Part shown: positions 21,927-32,540 of the stretch, one piece after another
Numbering within the stretch: the stretch's first letter is position 1
Layout of the letters: the number at the start of each line of letters is the position of its first letter
DNA from: Apoda limacodes
Taxonomy: Eukaryota; Arthropoda; Insecta; Lepidoptera; Limacodidae
Length of the DNA stretch: 64,000 nt
Assembly (NCBI GenBank): GCA_946406115.1
Contig: OX291545.1
Span: 6,758,001-6,822,000 of the forward strand
Direction of reading: 5' to 3'
Program-made: the position numbers and the translations under genes
The notes under the pieces: model-generated
Databases searched by the model: none
Told to the model about the DNA's origin: nothing
The model's input: only the letters and a program-made list of their open reading frames with translations

Positions 21927-22790
21927 CAAACTTATTATATGTAAATAGTTCTTCTATCAAGAGATCAAGTTTCACAGGTTTATTATAAGTTTTTAGATTT
22001 TTCCTACATTTGTGATATAATATCTTGCTCCTTGCCAAATTTAAATTAGTCAAATTTAATTTTTCTATGTTGTACCTAACAGTTTACAACACATATCACT
22101 TTCATGACACCAACTTCAAACTGTAACTTAGTTCAGATTTTTGGAAATAAATAATTATTTTTACCTTTTTAATGCATCTATTTCAAGCCGGTTGTTTTTT
22201 TTTTGTAAAAGTTTTTTATTTGATCTGTCCGTACGCTAGTTAGTACGCGAATATATGTGGGTTTAAGAGATCATATCTATTTGTAGGATCGAGTGCTCAA
22301 AAGTTTCATAGAATTTTAAAGACACAGACTACATTCTGTAAAACTTATGCCAACTATTATGACTCTATAAAGGTACTACAGACAGACAGAAAATGGCCGC
22401 GTAGGTTTATTAGGCTTATTAAAAATATACAATAACACGCAAACTTGTAATATGGTCTCGTTTGGTACTCCTTGGATACCAAATATTAGTAGAATTCATC
22501 ACTTTTCTTTAACAAACTAGTACGTTTCAAACAAAGTGTTTCTACTTCGTTATAAAACTAAGTTTTCCAAATAACTGCAGTGCGAGAGTTTTCGAAGATC
22601 AACGTTTATAAGTGCTTGAGAAATTGTGGTAAAGCTCTTCTCTAATCCTAATTAAATCTTACTAAATGGAAAGCTTATCTCGCGGGAAACACAGATTACG
22701 CTACCTTAAGTGCTGCAAAAACATGGCTTAGTCACAACGTAATTTATGAAGTATTCCTCTAAAAATACACTTGTAAAAATATGTTATTTT
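21927..22790. other. AT-rich sequence without recognised genes
   Basis: No recognisable feature. Confidence 0.4.
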
Positions 22791-22792
22791 AA

Positions 22793-22990
22793 TCTATACT
22801 AATATAAGAAAGCTAAAGAGTTTTTTTGTTTATTTAACGCGCTAATCTCTGGAACTGCTAGTCGGATTTATTGAAAACCCAATTGTTGACGAGGGCTATA
22901 GTCTATTTAACATCAAAATGTCAGAAAGAACCCTAAGCAAAAAGGAAACAATAGCGTGAGCGATATGTGATGGGGGATGGTAGCAACGAA
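22793..22990 (+). repeat. dispersed repeat, TATACTAATATAAGAAAGCT type
   Basis: Begins TCTATACTAATATAAGAAAG and continues AACGCGCTAATCTCTGGAAC, TGACGAGGGCTATAGTCTAT. This is the layout of a very common lepidopteran repeat with Helitron-like ends, assigned from memory. A second start of this kind (CTACTAATATTATAAATGTA) is at 51186. Confidence 0.5.
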
Positions 22991-23334
22991 GAGAGAACAA
23001 CAGTTGCCAAGTCAGTAGGTTGTTGTAGGACAACACCAAGCGTTATTGTGTATGGTATCATAGTAACGACCGACAACTACGCCAAGTGTGCGTCTGCTGG
23101 ACAGAGAGCTAGCCACTTGAATGCAAGACCATTATTATTTTAATTAGGTAATATTACATAAATACATAAGTGAGCTAGACTGCTCATTACAGAAGGGGTT
23201 GTGAATTTTGGGTTACAGCCCGAGTCGAACGAAGGCGAGAGCGTTTTTCAGCCGAGTGTGTATTGAGCAGAGCATACTTAAAGGACAGAAAATACTTATA
23301 TTAGTGTTAAAATGTTGAAAAAAGTAAATATAAG
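22991..23334. other. probable continuation of the dispersed repeat, then unassigned
   Basis: Moderately GC-rich DNA with CAACAGTTGCCAAGTCAGTA and related words. No coding signal. Confidence 0.35.
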
Positions 23335-23767
23335 GTTTCCGTACCCAAAGGGTAAAAAACAGGACCCTGTTACTAAGACTTCGCTGTCCGTCCGTCTGTC
23401 ACCAGGCTGTATCTCATGAACCGTGATAGCTAGACAAATAAAATTTCCACAGATGATGTATTTTTGTTGCCGCTATATCAGCAAATACTAAACATCAGAA
23501 TAAAATAAATATTAAAGGTTCTCCCATACGTCAAACGGGGTTTTTTTCTCGGTTTTCCTAGATATTGATAACGGCAACAGGAAGACGCTTGATATATTCA
23601 CAGAATATTAAGTTATATATTCACTTTGAAAATAAATAGTTAAATTAAAATAAAACAAATATTTAAGGGGGGCTCCCATACAACACACGTGGTTTTTTTT
23701 TCGTTTTTATAGATTATGGCAGGGAACCCTTCGCGCGCGAGTCCGACTCGCACTTGGCCGGTTTTTT
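23335..23767 (+). repeat. GGTTCCGTAC-type repeat, full length
   Basis: Runs from GGTTTCCGTACCCAAAGGGT through CTTCGCTGTCCGTCCGTCTG, TCATGAACCGTGATAGCTAG, an internal repeat of the CTCCCATAC...AACG block, to GAGTCCGACTCGCACTTGGC and CGGTTTTTT. Eight other copies or pieces are in the window. It has no coding capacity, no clear terminal inverted repeat and no Pol III boxes that I can see, so the class (SINE, MITE or LINE-derived) is open. Confidence 0.85.
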
Positions 23768-24612
23768 ATTATATTTAATGGAATCTTATTGTTATATATG
23801 ATATGATATGTTTTTAACAAACACGCTTATTTTATTTTCCCATAAATACGATCTTAGTTCAAAGGCATAACTTCTCATTGCTAAAAATTACAAAGTAAAA
23901 GACACAAGTGCGTAATGGACGCTATCAAAAATGAAAACGGTGCAGTAAATGACTGTTTTACGAACAAGTGTTCTGGAAAACTAAAATAAAACTGTAAAGT
24001 AAAAGGTACTTGTGATGTACCCTATAAGGATATTGAAAACGGTGCAGTAGGTGTTGCTTTATGAGATGTGTTGAAAACAAATTTAATGTATTAAGCGAGA
24101 GAGGACTAAAACCCGACAATAAAGTGAAAAAATTACTATAGGCAATAAGTTAGCAAATCTTTACAAATTTTATAATTTTAAATGTGGTTAAAATCACCAT
24201 CATATCAGTCGCTAGACAAATGATAAAGCTAATTCCAAATGGAGTACTCCATGGTATTATCCATGGAACAACCTGTTCTCCATAGAATTCTTAATCGGGA
24301 TAAGGGTATTCGATGACCTTATCTGTCCTTTCAGCTATCTGTCCCAAGAATCGGTGATTCGTAGGAGTTTTTGAGTTGGATAAAAGCACATTTTAAAAGT
24401 CAATTGGATGCTCTATTCTGGTGTTAAGGAATTAAATTCAAAACATCAGACAGTTCCTAAGCATTTACATCTTGATTCATACGAGCATTTTGATGTTAAA
24501 TACTTAGAGTTTATTATAGCCTGGTACAACGTGGAGAAATTCTTCAACGTCACGTGGCACGCATCGTTAAGTTTCAATAGTTTCACCGTCACACTTCTCC
24601 CTGTGTGTTATT
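23768..24612. other. AT-rich sequence without recognised genes
   Basis: Two similar phrases, GACTGTTTTACGAACAAGTG around 23950 and GTGTTGCTTTATGAGATGTG around 24050, follow AAAACGGTGCAGTA each time (23935 and 24037), hinting at an old local duplication. No gene. Confidence 0.35.
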
Positions 24613-24878
24613 AGGGTTCCGTACCTGAAAGGTAATTAGGAACCCTATTACTAAGGCTTCGTTGTCCATGCGTCCGTCCGTCTGTCACCAGCTGTATCTA
24701 ATGAACCGTTATAGTTAGGCAGTTGAAATTTTGACACAAGATGTATTTCTGTTGTTAACGACAAATACTAAAATTTAAGGGGGCTCCCATACAACATACG
24801 TGAATTTTTTGCTCGTTTTTGTAGATAATGGTACGGAACCCTTCGTGCGCGAGTCCGACTCGCACTTGGCCGATTTTA
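24613..24878 (+). repeat. GGTTCCGTAC-type repeat, internally shortened
   Basis: Starts TAGGGTTCCGTACCTGAAAG and ends GAGTCCGACTCGCACTTGGC, with the middle block of the 23335 copy absent. Same orientation. Confidence 0.85.
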
Positions 24879-26008
24879 TTTTTTATACTGTACCTAATTT
24901 TGCTTTTGAAAATATGTATGATTACAAAATATTGTCATCTAAATTATGTTAGATAAAAATACGATTTATATCTTCAAAACAATACATATTCATAAACTTC
25001 ATAATGGTCACCAGGGACTCCAATTAAGTAAACTCTAGTATTACCAGCACCACGCTATTTTAAATAGAGTGTTTTACTGGTCTGTAATATGATTTAGAAT
25101 ATTTCAATTAAGGAGCACGGTAACAACTATGTTTGTATTGATTAAAATATTTTGTTGGTCAATTTACTTGAACCTTGAACCCACTTAATATATATGTATA
25201 ATCATCAACATAATTTGCAAACGATGTTGTTTGGGGTTTTGTATTATTTAAATCCCTGTGGCAAAGTTGTTTGTGATTGGGAAATATTAATATTATTGTT
25301 ATAGTTAAACTGTGGTGTTAATGAAATCCAACACAATTAGAATAATAAGTACGTATTTTAGGAGTTTTTTTTTTATTTCAACCCACACGGTGATGAAAAG
25401 AGTTGGAAAAATTTATATTGGAAACAATACATGTTTTAATTTTACTACACAATAAGTATTTTTGCTTTTTAACATAATTTAAGACATATGCATCATTATT
25501 CAAAATCCAGCCTGTAACGGAAGAATTTTATGAAGAATGTGCAAATGTAAAATATTTCAACGCTCAATTTACTCGACATATGGAATACATATACATTTCA
25601 ATAGATAGTGTATGAAGATGTGACATTATCGACTACCATCATCGTACAGTTTAAATTGCTAAAAATAATAAATTAGGAGAAAGGGTTTCTTTTCTTTTTG
25701 AATTTTGTATTTCAAACCCTGAGGAGATGAAAGAGTGTTAGGTTAGGGGATCCAGCAACTGAGAGCCAGAATTTCGTTAAGAGCCCCCCCAACGCGCACA
25801 TACATTTTTTTTATGGGCGTTAAGCTGAAATCGACAATGTCAATCTCACAGAGAGCTTATTATATAGATAGGCGAACAGCTTAGTGTAAGAAGTGAAAAA
25901 GAATTAATTAGAATTATATGACATGAGATATAAAAATCTACTAAATATTTCATTAAATAATCTATGTTCCCCCTACAAGTTGATAAGCAGTTATAAAATA
26001 AAAATAGA
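24879..26008. other. AT-rich sequence without recognised genes
   Basis: Two related phrases beginning with a long T-rich start and TTTCAACCC / TTTCAAACCCTGA (near 25376 and 25711) suggest repeat ends. No coding signal. Confidence 0.35.
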
Positions 26009-26100
26009 AAAAATGGTCAAGTGCGAGTCGGACTCGAGCCTTATCTATAAAATCGGCAAAAAACCACGTTTGTTGTATGCCCCCCTTATATATTTGTTTT
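26009..26100 (-). repeat. GGTTCCGTAC-type repeat, partial, reversed
   Basis: AAATGGTCAAGTGCGAGTCG, then AAAACCACGTTTGTTGTATG and CCCCCTTA are the complement of the family's right-hand 90 bp with a deletion between. Confidence 0.7.
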
Positions 26101-26544
26101 ATAGTAATAAAATCTTTTATAAAGGTGGTTTTAAAAATGGTTACAAATCCCACTCAACGAGCTTTTTCATCTCTTCCCCGAAATAGTAGTGAAAGTTAGT
26201 TTTTAACAACAATAAATGAGTGGAAATTGCAAATAGTATACGTTCATCTTTGGCTGCAATTCATTTTCTATAATAAAAGTTTCAAGTGTTTCGTTTCATG
26301 CGAACTCGTTGGGGGAGTTCAGAAGTCCGACTCAGGACCACTTTTGTCACATAAAACAACATCTGTTTTTTCATCTCTTTGTTCGCAATCAATTGTTGAC
26401 GGCGACGAAGTTTCCATAACCTTTTTCAACCACTTATCTATTATATTATTTTCAAACGATAAAATAATTAGTTTTAAATAAATAACAATGATGTACACTT
26501 ACGAACACAACACAACGCAAAATGAACCTCCAATAGGTATACTA
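26101..26544. other. unassigned sequence
   Basis: The plus-strand frame at 26227-26481 has no recognisable domain. Confidence 0.35.
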
Positions 26545-26770
26545 TTACAATTAAAAAAAACTGGTTGCCTGTAAAGTCGGTATACGGGCGAAAGTTTTAC
26601 GTGACAATGATTTTATGTCTGTCTCTCTCGCTCTTAGGCGGGCGCGTGCCTCTCACTCGCTCTCATTGTGAGCGCATAACGTGAGCGGAGCGTAACGCAG
26701 TTTCTTGAAGTGTCACCCGGCAAACCAATTTATAAGACGTTGTCACGTCAATATTATTAGTAAAAATTAC
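26545..26770. other. GC-rich island with terminal ACGTGACAA inverted motif
   Basis: Much less AT-rich than the flanks, with CT/GA-rich words (TCTGTCTCTCTCGCTCTTAG) and GCGCATAACGTGAGCGGAGC. TTTTACGTGACAATG (26596) and CGTTGTCACGTCAA (26738) form an inverted pair. It is likely part of a mobile element (I associate TTGCCTGTAAAGTCGG with a lepidopteran repeat), but the class is unknown. Confidence 0.4.
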
Positions 26771-27402
26771 AAAACAATATAACTTTAATATTACAGATAA
26801 ATAATTATTGCTAATAAATGCCTTGGATTTTTATTGCTTGTAAATATGATTATAGGAACCTCAATAAATGTACTACTTAATAACTTTTTATAGGGATAGA
26901 CAACATTTTTTTATCGAAACTATTATAGATTAGATTAGTTATTGATGCTATATTATTTGTTGTTTTACTGTGTGCGGTGTTCTTCACGTATTATCTTAGG
27001 GTTCTGTAGTATAAACATTGTTGCCGGTATCCGAAATAATATTAAACCAAAAAATATTGTTAGTTGTTAGTTTTCGTTAAAAATAGAATCTGTGTTATTT
27101 AAAGTTATAAATTTATTCTTAAAACATGTGGTTAAAAATTTCAAGATGATGGCGACAAATAAAATTCGTTATCAATGGAAAGGTTGCGGAATTATTAGAC
27201 TGTAACACACAGAAAGACAGCGAAAGGATGGATAGATAAACATGATGAAAGTACGTAAGCCGCTTTTTGCATTTGGCTACGGAACCCTCGCGGTAAAAGT
27301 TTTTATAAACTTCTTTTCCTATCATTTTAGTTAAACTTATCGGTCACTCGTTATTTCTTCAACAAACACAGAAATTCTGGACATATCTATCATCTATCTA
27401 TT
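26771..27402. other. AT-rich sequence without recognised genes
   Basis: The minus-strand frame at 27119-27325 has no recognisable domain. Confidence 0.4.
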
Positions 27403-28386
27403 CAATGGCTCCTGAGTTGTGTCCTGTACTCACGCGCCTTTTTGCGCTTTCCTTCCACACTAAGCAATTTCCATCTTCATAGACATGGACAACGCTGGCG
27501 TCCTGCAAGGCTTTATGCTTGACTCCTATGCTGTTTCTCCTGCAAATCAATGACATGTTGTCCATCAATAACATACATTGCTATGCAGATGTTTGCACTG
27601 GAGACGCTCATAACACGGGCCGTGCAAACATCCCTCGTTTCGTTAATAGGAAAAGTGCGGAGAACTTGTGTCTCAAATCAAGACCACTCAGTCCAAGGTC
27701 TCTGACTGGGACGGAAAAACTTGGTCCGATTCAACCATATAAAGAGAAAAGTCTGCGCATTCAACGCTTAGAAAATCCAATTCACTGAGGTCCCACAATT
27801 CCAGAACACTCCCCTCACCATCTCCATTAGGATCCTTGGTGTTGACATCTCCTACGATGTTCAGTTCCAAGATCATTTACAAGACAAGGTGAAGCTGGTG
27901 TCCAAAAAAATTTGTGTACGCAACAGAGCGAAGTAGTACTTCATCTCGGGGCAAAGGGTCACCTGGGAGCAACGGTTGCTGCTTTACAAGTCGCTAGTCC
28001 AGCCCTATATGGAGTACTGATGCCATCACTGGGCGGTAGCACTTGGATACCAGCTTGGCTCATTTAACTCGGTTTAACGACGGGCTGTGAGAATTGTCGA
28101 CAATCCCAAACTCACAAGCCGTATCGAATCCGTATCCGTATCCCTGTGTGTGTTCCACCGCTTGTATAATGGATACCACTTTAAAACCTTAACGGTTGGC
28201 GTACGCTTGGGTTGCGAAATGAGCTCCGTGCTAAGGTTTTCTCTTAGGACTACAGTATGGGATTCTTCAAGACAGAAGTTAGGATTAAGATATTTGAAGG
28301 GTCGGCAACGCGCGAGTGATTCCCCAAGTGTTGCAAGCGTCCATCAGGCGGACTGCAAGCTTGTTTGCCACCTTAGTGGTAAATAA
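27403..28386 (+). pseudogene. CR1-like LINE ORF2 remnant with internal deletion
   Basis: Begins with an RT finger block, MAPELCPVLTRLFALSF (27403 onward). It then jumps at about 27486 to AGVLQG and TPMLFLLQINDMLSINNIHC, with YADV where the family has YADD. About 130 residues between finger and palm are missing. It continues VCAFNA...QNTPLTI, IRILGVDISYDVQFQDHL, a LLYKSLVQPYMEY block and RRAVRIVDNPKLTSRIESVS, then CVFHRLYNG, and ends YLKGRQRASDSPSVASV and the tail whose DNA reads GCTTGTTTGCCACCTTAGTG. Several stops and shifts are present. The coding end identifies the many tail-only copies in the window as this family. The clade (CR1 or jockey superfamily) is by motif recall. Confidence 0.85.
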
Positions 28387-28390
28387 ATTA

Positions 28391-29998
28391 TATATACCCC
28401 CATTGCTAGTTCCTTGCGAACTATAAAAATGTAAGTCAGGATTTGGCAGGGACTGTTAATTACTTTTAATAATAGTGAAAAATACTCCCTTACTCAACAT
28501 TTGTTTTCATAAAATACATTTGAGTAATAAATAATTTCCACAAACAACTCTACAAAAGCCTACACATCAAGAGCATAGACCGCGAAATTCTGTAATGAAC
28601 AGGGGTACAGTTTCATTTTTTGTGTGTTTTGCTTTTATTTTGCGGGCAGTGGTTTCATTACCGACCTTTGTAAATTTTCGCGAAATGGTAATAGTCCTTA
28701 TGTTTACATAAGTACATGTTAAAAATTAGTTTCATAAAATATGTATTAAAAAGTCTATTTTCACGAAAACTAGGTCGCGTTTACATATACACTTAGGCAT
28801 AGACTTGCACGCTTGTGTTACTGTATGACCTGGGTTTGGGTAACATAAGCATTTGGTCCCTTTTGTCATTTTTTTCGCAATGGTATCTGAAATATGAGAA
28901 CCTTTTCTGTCAAAGAATACCATCCTATCCCAAGAGTTTTGTTCATTATATTATCAGTTACCAAAAAGTATACTGTCCTTTATCATAAGCCTTCTTTCTG
29001 GCTTAATACAAATGTTCTTATTCGTATACTTTTTGATTTCATGTCGATAATTTTCGGATTGCCGAAGTTTAAAATCACACAGACATGAAGACTAGAGAGC
29101 GCATTTCCTAGACAGCTGTGAAGTAAAAACTGTCACAAAATGTGAAAGGGACGAAGCGAATTTGAGGTATCTTGTTCTTTTCTAACGTTTTATTTTTATT
29201 TTACAGAAAAGAGACAGGTAGTTGCAACACATTAGCTAGCTTTGTCTCTATCTAAAGTGTGGACAATTTTGTAATGCTATTGCGCAGTCCATGGATTGCA
29301 GAACCTAAAGTATATGGGTAATTATTAACAGAAAAAAACCTGCTTGTATGAAAATACATAAAATAAAAACTAAAGTATCAAAGTTAATAAAAAAAGAAAA
29401 CAATGTAAAATAAAGAAAAGATAATAAATACCACATACCAAATGATTTTGTGCAATACTTTAAGTTTATAACATTTTACCAAACACAATGATACACTATA
29501 TACTCGCATTATCTTCTAGGTCCCTGACAATGAGAATGTTAATGACTTGTTTGTGCACACAGGTAGAGTATGTACAATGTACAGACACTATCCTTTTGTT
29601 CCTACCCACCCTATTTATAATTCATCACTGAGGAAATGGTGTTATAAAGAGATTTATAAACCCTAATTAAAACTTAATTGCTAAATGTTAAAAACTTAAC
29701 TCTGTATAAGTGTGGATTTGCAGAACGTTTTAGATTACAAGTAAACAAAAGTAAATCTGAAGAAGTCGAAAAAGGTTAATTAACATCCCTCATACTTATC
29801 GTCACATCTTGAGGAACAAAAATCTAATTTACTGTCGGACAAACGAAGCGCACAAAGAAAAAATCATGTTGATTGTTGTGTGGTATTGTTTAGAGTTCGG
29901 TACTCAATCAAGGTGATTTTTTTAACTTACCTTAATGAAGTGTGGTTTAACAGGTATGTCTTGTGTAATACAATTTAATCCATGCGAAAGTAACTAAA
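28391..29998. other. AT-rich sequence without recognised genes
   Basis: Short frames at 28732-29088 on both strands have no domain. TATTTTTATTTTACAG at 29190-29205 resembles a splice acceptor, but no exon can be shown. Confidence 0.35.
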
Positions 29999-30140
29999 GT
30001 AAGTAACTATTTCTGTCTATACCTTTTCACGCTAAAGCCGCTGTACCGATTAAGATGCAATTTGGCATGGAGATAGTTTGAGTCCCAGGAAAAGATAGAG
30101 GCTACTTGAAAACGTCAAGTGTTAGTAATTTTTTTCTATA
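29999..30140 (+). repeat. dispersed repeat, TTTTCACGCTAAAGCCGCTG type
   Basis: TTTTCACGCTAAAGCCGCTG, TACCGATTAAGATGCAATTT and GGAGATAGTTTGAGTCCCAG match a common lepidopteran repeat style, related in layout to 19700-20280 but not alignable with it by eye. Confidence 0.45.
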
Positions 30141-30146
30141 ATTAAG

Positions 30147-30276
30147 AAGTTGCTACCGCTTGTACAATGGGATGTGTTCTGCAGAATTGTTCGAAATGAT
30201 GTCCACGGCTAATTTCCACCATCACACCGCTCGCCATCGGCAGGGAATTCATTCTCACACTCTAGAACCTTTTTTG
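30147..30276 (+). pseudogene. LINE ORF2 C-terminal fragment
   Basis: Translates to CYRLYNGMCSAELFEMMSTA then NFHHHTARHRQGIHSHTLEP. This is the conserved C-terminal region after the RT in CR1/jockey-type ORF2 proteins (FYR.Y.G.CSEELF...F.HR..RH). It is similar to, but a different subfamily from, the 27403-28386 copy. It is cut at the right by a SINE that begins at 30277. Confidence 0.75.
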
Positions 30277-30425
30277 TAAATACATACATATCATACATAA
30301 ATAAACCCAGTCTCAAGACAAACACAAATTTTTGTCACATAAATGTTTGTGCAGTGCATGTATCGATCCCTCCACCTTTTGCACCCTAGCTGGCCACACA
30401 ACCAACTAGACTGCGAGAGAAGGAA
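30277..30425 (-). mobile_element. tRNA-derived SINE
   Basis: The minus strand starts near 30420 with TAGTTGGTTGTGTGG (A-box-like) and has GATCGATAC, which fits the B box GWTCRANNC. It is followed by a body with ACAAACATTTATGTGAC that is shared with 40862-41045. It directly adjoins the LINE fragment at 30147-30276. Confidence 0.65.
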
Positions 30426-31744
30426 TTAATGTAGAGCTACTTGAGGATTGTAATGAATATGATTAGGAATGAGGAATCTGGTAAAAAACTAAGGTAATAG
30501 AAAAAGTCCAGGTAATCAGTTGGTGAGCCGCAATGTCGTCAGACTGGGCAGCAATAGATTTTTCGCATAACAGCTTTTCGTCAAAAAAGTCAAATACATA
30601 CAGCAGAAACATGCTATTTAAGAGTTGGCCTATTGAAAAGCTCAGAGTTGTTCAGTGAGCTATGGAGAGAGAGCTATGCTGGATTATTATTTACACGATA
30701 ACATCCGTGGGTAATAAGTTCATTCCCAGCGTAACTAAATACATTGACAAATAGCACAATTAGTTATACGTTATTTAAATGGTTAATAGATACATTTAAT
30801 GCTATTCGTACATAATCCGTTGTAAAAACAATGATTTATGTGAGAAAATCACATTCAGTAGTGGATATTAGCGCAGCTACTGACATGATTAAGTATTACA
30901 CACTTGCGTTTCAATATCTCTTGTATGATTAATAAGTATCTACCAAAAGTAGTACAAAACATCAAATTTACTCGCATTTTTTGTCCTAGTAGTATGGTAT
31001 ATCTCCTTTGCTAGACATTTTATAAAAGGTTGGTGAAAACTACCTATGAGAAACTTATAGCGGCCTGGTAGCTTCGAACGAACTCGTACAACGTAATATT
31101 GCATGATCGATAGTCTATTTCTTTCTCACAATTTTAATGTGAAATGCTAAAATAAAGTTATATTTTCTTTTCATAAAAACTACGTTGGCCTTGTCTCAGC
31201 AACTGCATTTTTACAGTAAAGACGAATTTTAACGATTATACAATATCATAATATACGTAGTCTTTAAAAAAGCGCAGCCATGAGACGAACGGTGAGTTGA
31301 CTGTGCACCATGACCAAGTATATATATAGCAGAGTTCTAATTTCAAGAATTAAAGCAAGATTTCAAGTTTTAAATTCAGACTCAAAGCTACTTACTTGTA
31401 ACCTATGATAGCCTGGTAGGTTCGGGGGAACTCGTACGACGTCTCATTTGCATGGAACGCCCCGATTAATAATTGTTTGCAGCGTGTCGCGTCGGAAGTC
31501 TATATTTATACGACCCTTTCGGGATTATACGCATAACACATGTACGCCAAATTGTACAAACTCGTAAGCATACATACTCACAACGACTCAGATTAATTTA
31601 TTTATTAATAACATTTAAGTATATTAACATAAAACGTAATAAAAACAAACAATAACAAAAAAAATAAAAAAAACGACTTAAAATAATGAAAAAATTTAAA
31701 AAAAGAAAAAAAAACGACTCAAACTCAAACATCAATCTAGAAAT
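30426..31744. other. AT-rich sequence with one direct repeat pair
   Basis: GCGGCCTGGTAGCTTCGAAC...GAACTCGTACAACGT (31060) and ATAGCCTGGTAGGTTCGGGG...GAACTCGTACGACGT (31408) are about 350 bp apart in the same orientation. From 31640 the plus strand becomes extremely A-rich. The frame at 31473-31655 is unsupported. Confidence 0.45.
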
Positions 31745-32125
31745 GGTTATATCTTCATAATTATTGATCGTTAATAAGTAGTTTCTCTATGGTAATGAAA
31801 TATCTCATCAAGGTCAAGATTTCGGATGACAGCTAACGAATAAGAAAGGGTTATAACTCCGTAACTATTGATCGAGGATTAGTAGTTTCGCTACAGTAAT
31901 GATATATCTCATCAAGGTCAATATTTCGGATGACAGCTGACAAAACAAAAAGAGGTATATCTCCGTAACTATTGATCAAGGATTAGTAGTTTCTCTACAG
32001 TAATGAGATATTTCATCAAGGTCATTATTTTGGATGACAGCTGATAAACTACAAAGGGTTATAACTTTGTAACAATTGATCCTAGACTAGTAGTTCCTTA
32101 AAAGTATTGATAGATCTCATCAAAG
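31745..32125 (+). repeat. 104-bp minisatellite, about 3.7 copies
   Basis: Units start at 31745, 31849, 31954 and 32057 with GGTTATA(T/A)CT or a close variant. Shared phrases are CGTAACTATTGATC, ATTAGTAGTTTC, CTCATCAAGGTCA and GATGACAGCTGA. Units are about 80-90 percent alike by eye and the last is incomplete. Spacing varies only between 103 and 105 bp. Confidence 0.9.
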
Positions 32126-32229
32126 CCTTTTTCCATTTTTTTAAATAATGAAAAAAAGGAAAAGAAAAAAAAAATAATAAACCTAAAAAATAAACCGAAA
32201 CTTAGAAAGATATAACGTAAAAAAACTTA

Positions 32230-32540
32230 ATATCAGAAGAAACGAAAAGAAAAATGTTATAAAAAACATTTAAAAACGATATTAAAAGATGAACTAAAAA
32301 GTAGAAAATGAGCCCTCTACATCACGGAGCAAAAAAGCGCGGGCACTTTAAAAAGTTTTCTCAAAGCTAAAATTATCCTGTAATGCTGACTGATGCTATT
32401 GCATTGCAGTTGGATAGTTGAACAGTGAGGCCGGTTTTTTGCTCCGTGACGAATAGGAGCTTATTTTCTATTCTTTAGTTAATTTTTTGCAAGCGTTATT
32501 TTTGATTTTTTTTATATTTTATACTTTCTTTTTTATGGTC
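32230..32540. mobile_element. foldback element (inverted repeat about 80 bp, loop about 98 bp)
   Basis: The inner arms are ATCACGGAGCAAAAAA (ending 32336) and TTTTTTGCTCCGTGAC (from 32435). Pairing extends outward through GTAGAAAATGAGCCC / GGAGCTTATTTTCTATTC, then more loosely into A-rich left and T-rich right flanks. The loop includes GCATTGCAGTTGGATAGTTG. It looks like a MITE or the end of a larger element that also contains the preceding minisatellite. Confidence 0.65.

Noticed and set aside
29190..29210. splice acceptor of a host exon
   Set aside because: A lone polypyrimidine-AG motif, with no open frame of recognisable protein following it.
31745..32125. a CRISPR array
   Set aside because: The 104-bp units are contiguous with no distinct spacers, and the DNA is animal nuclear.
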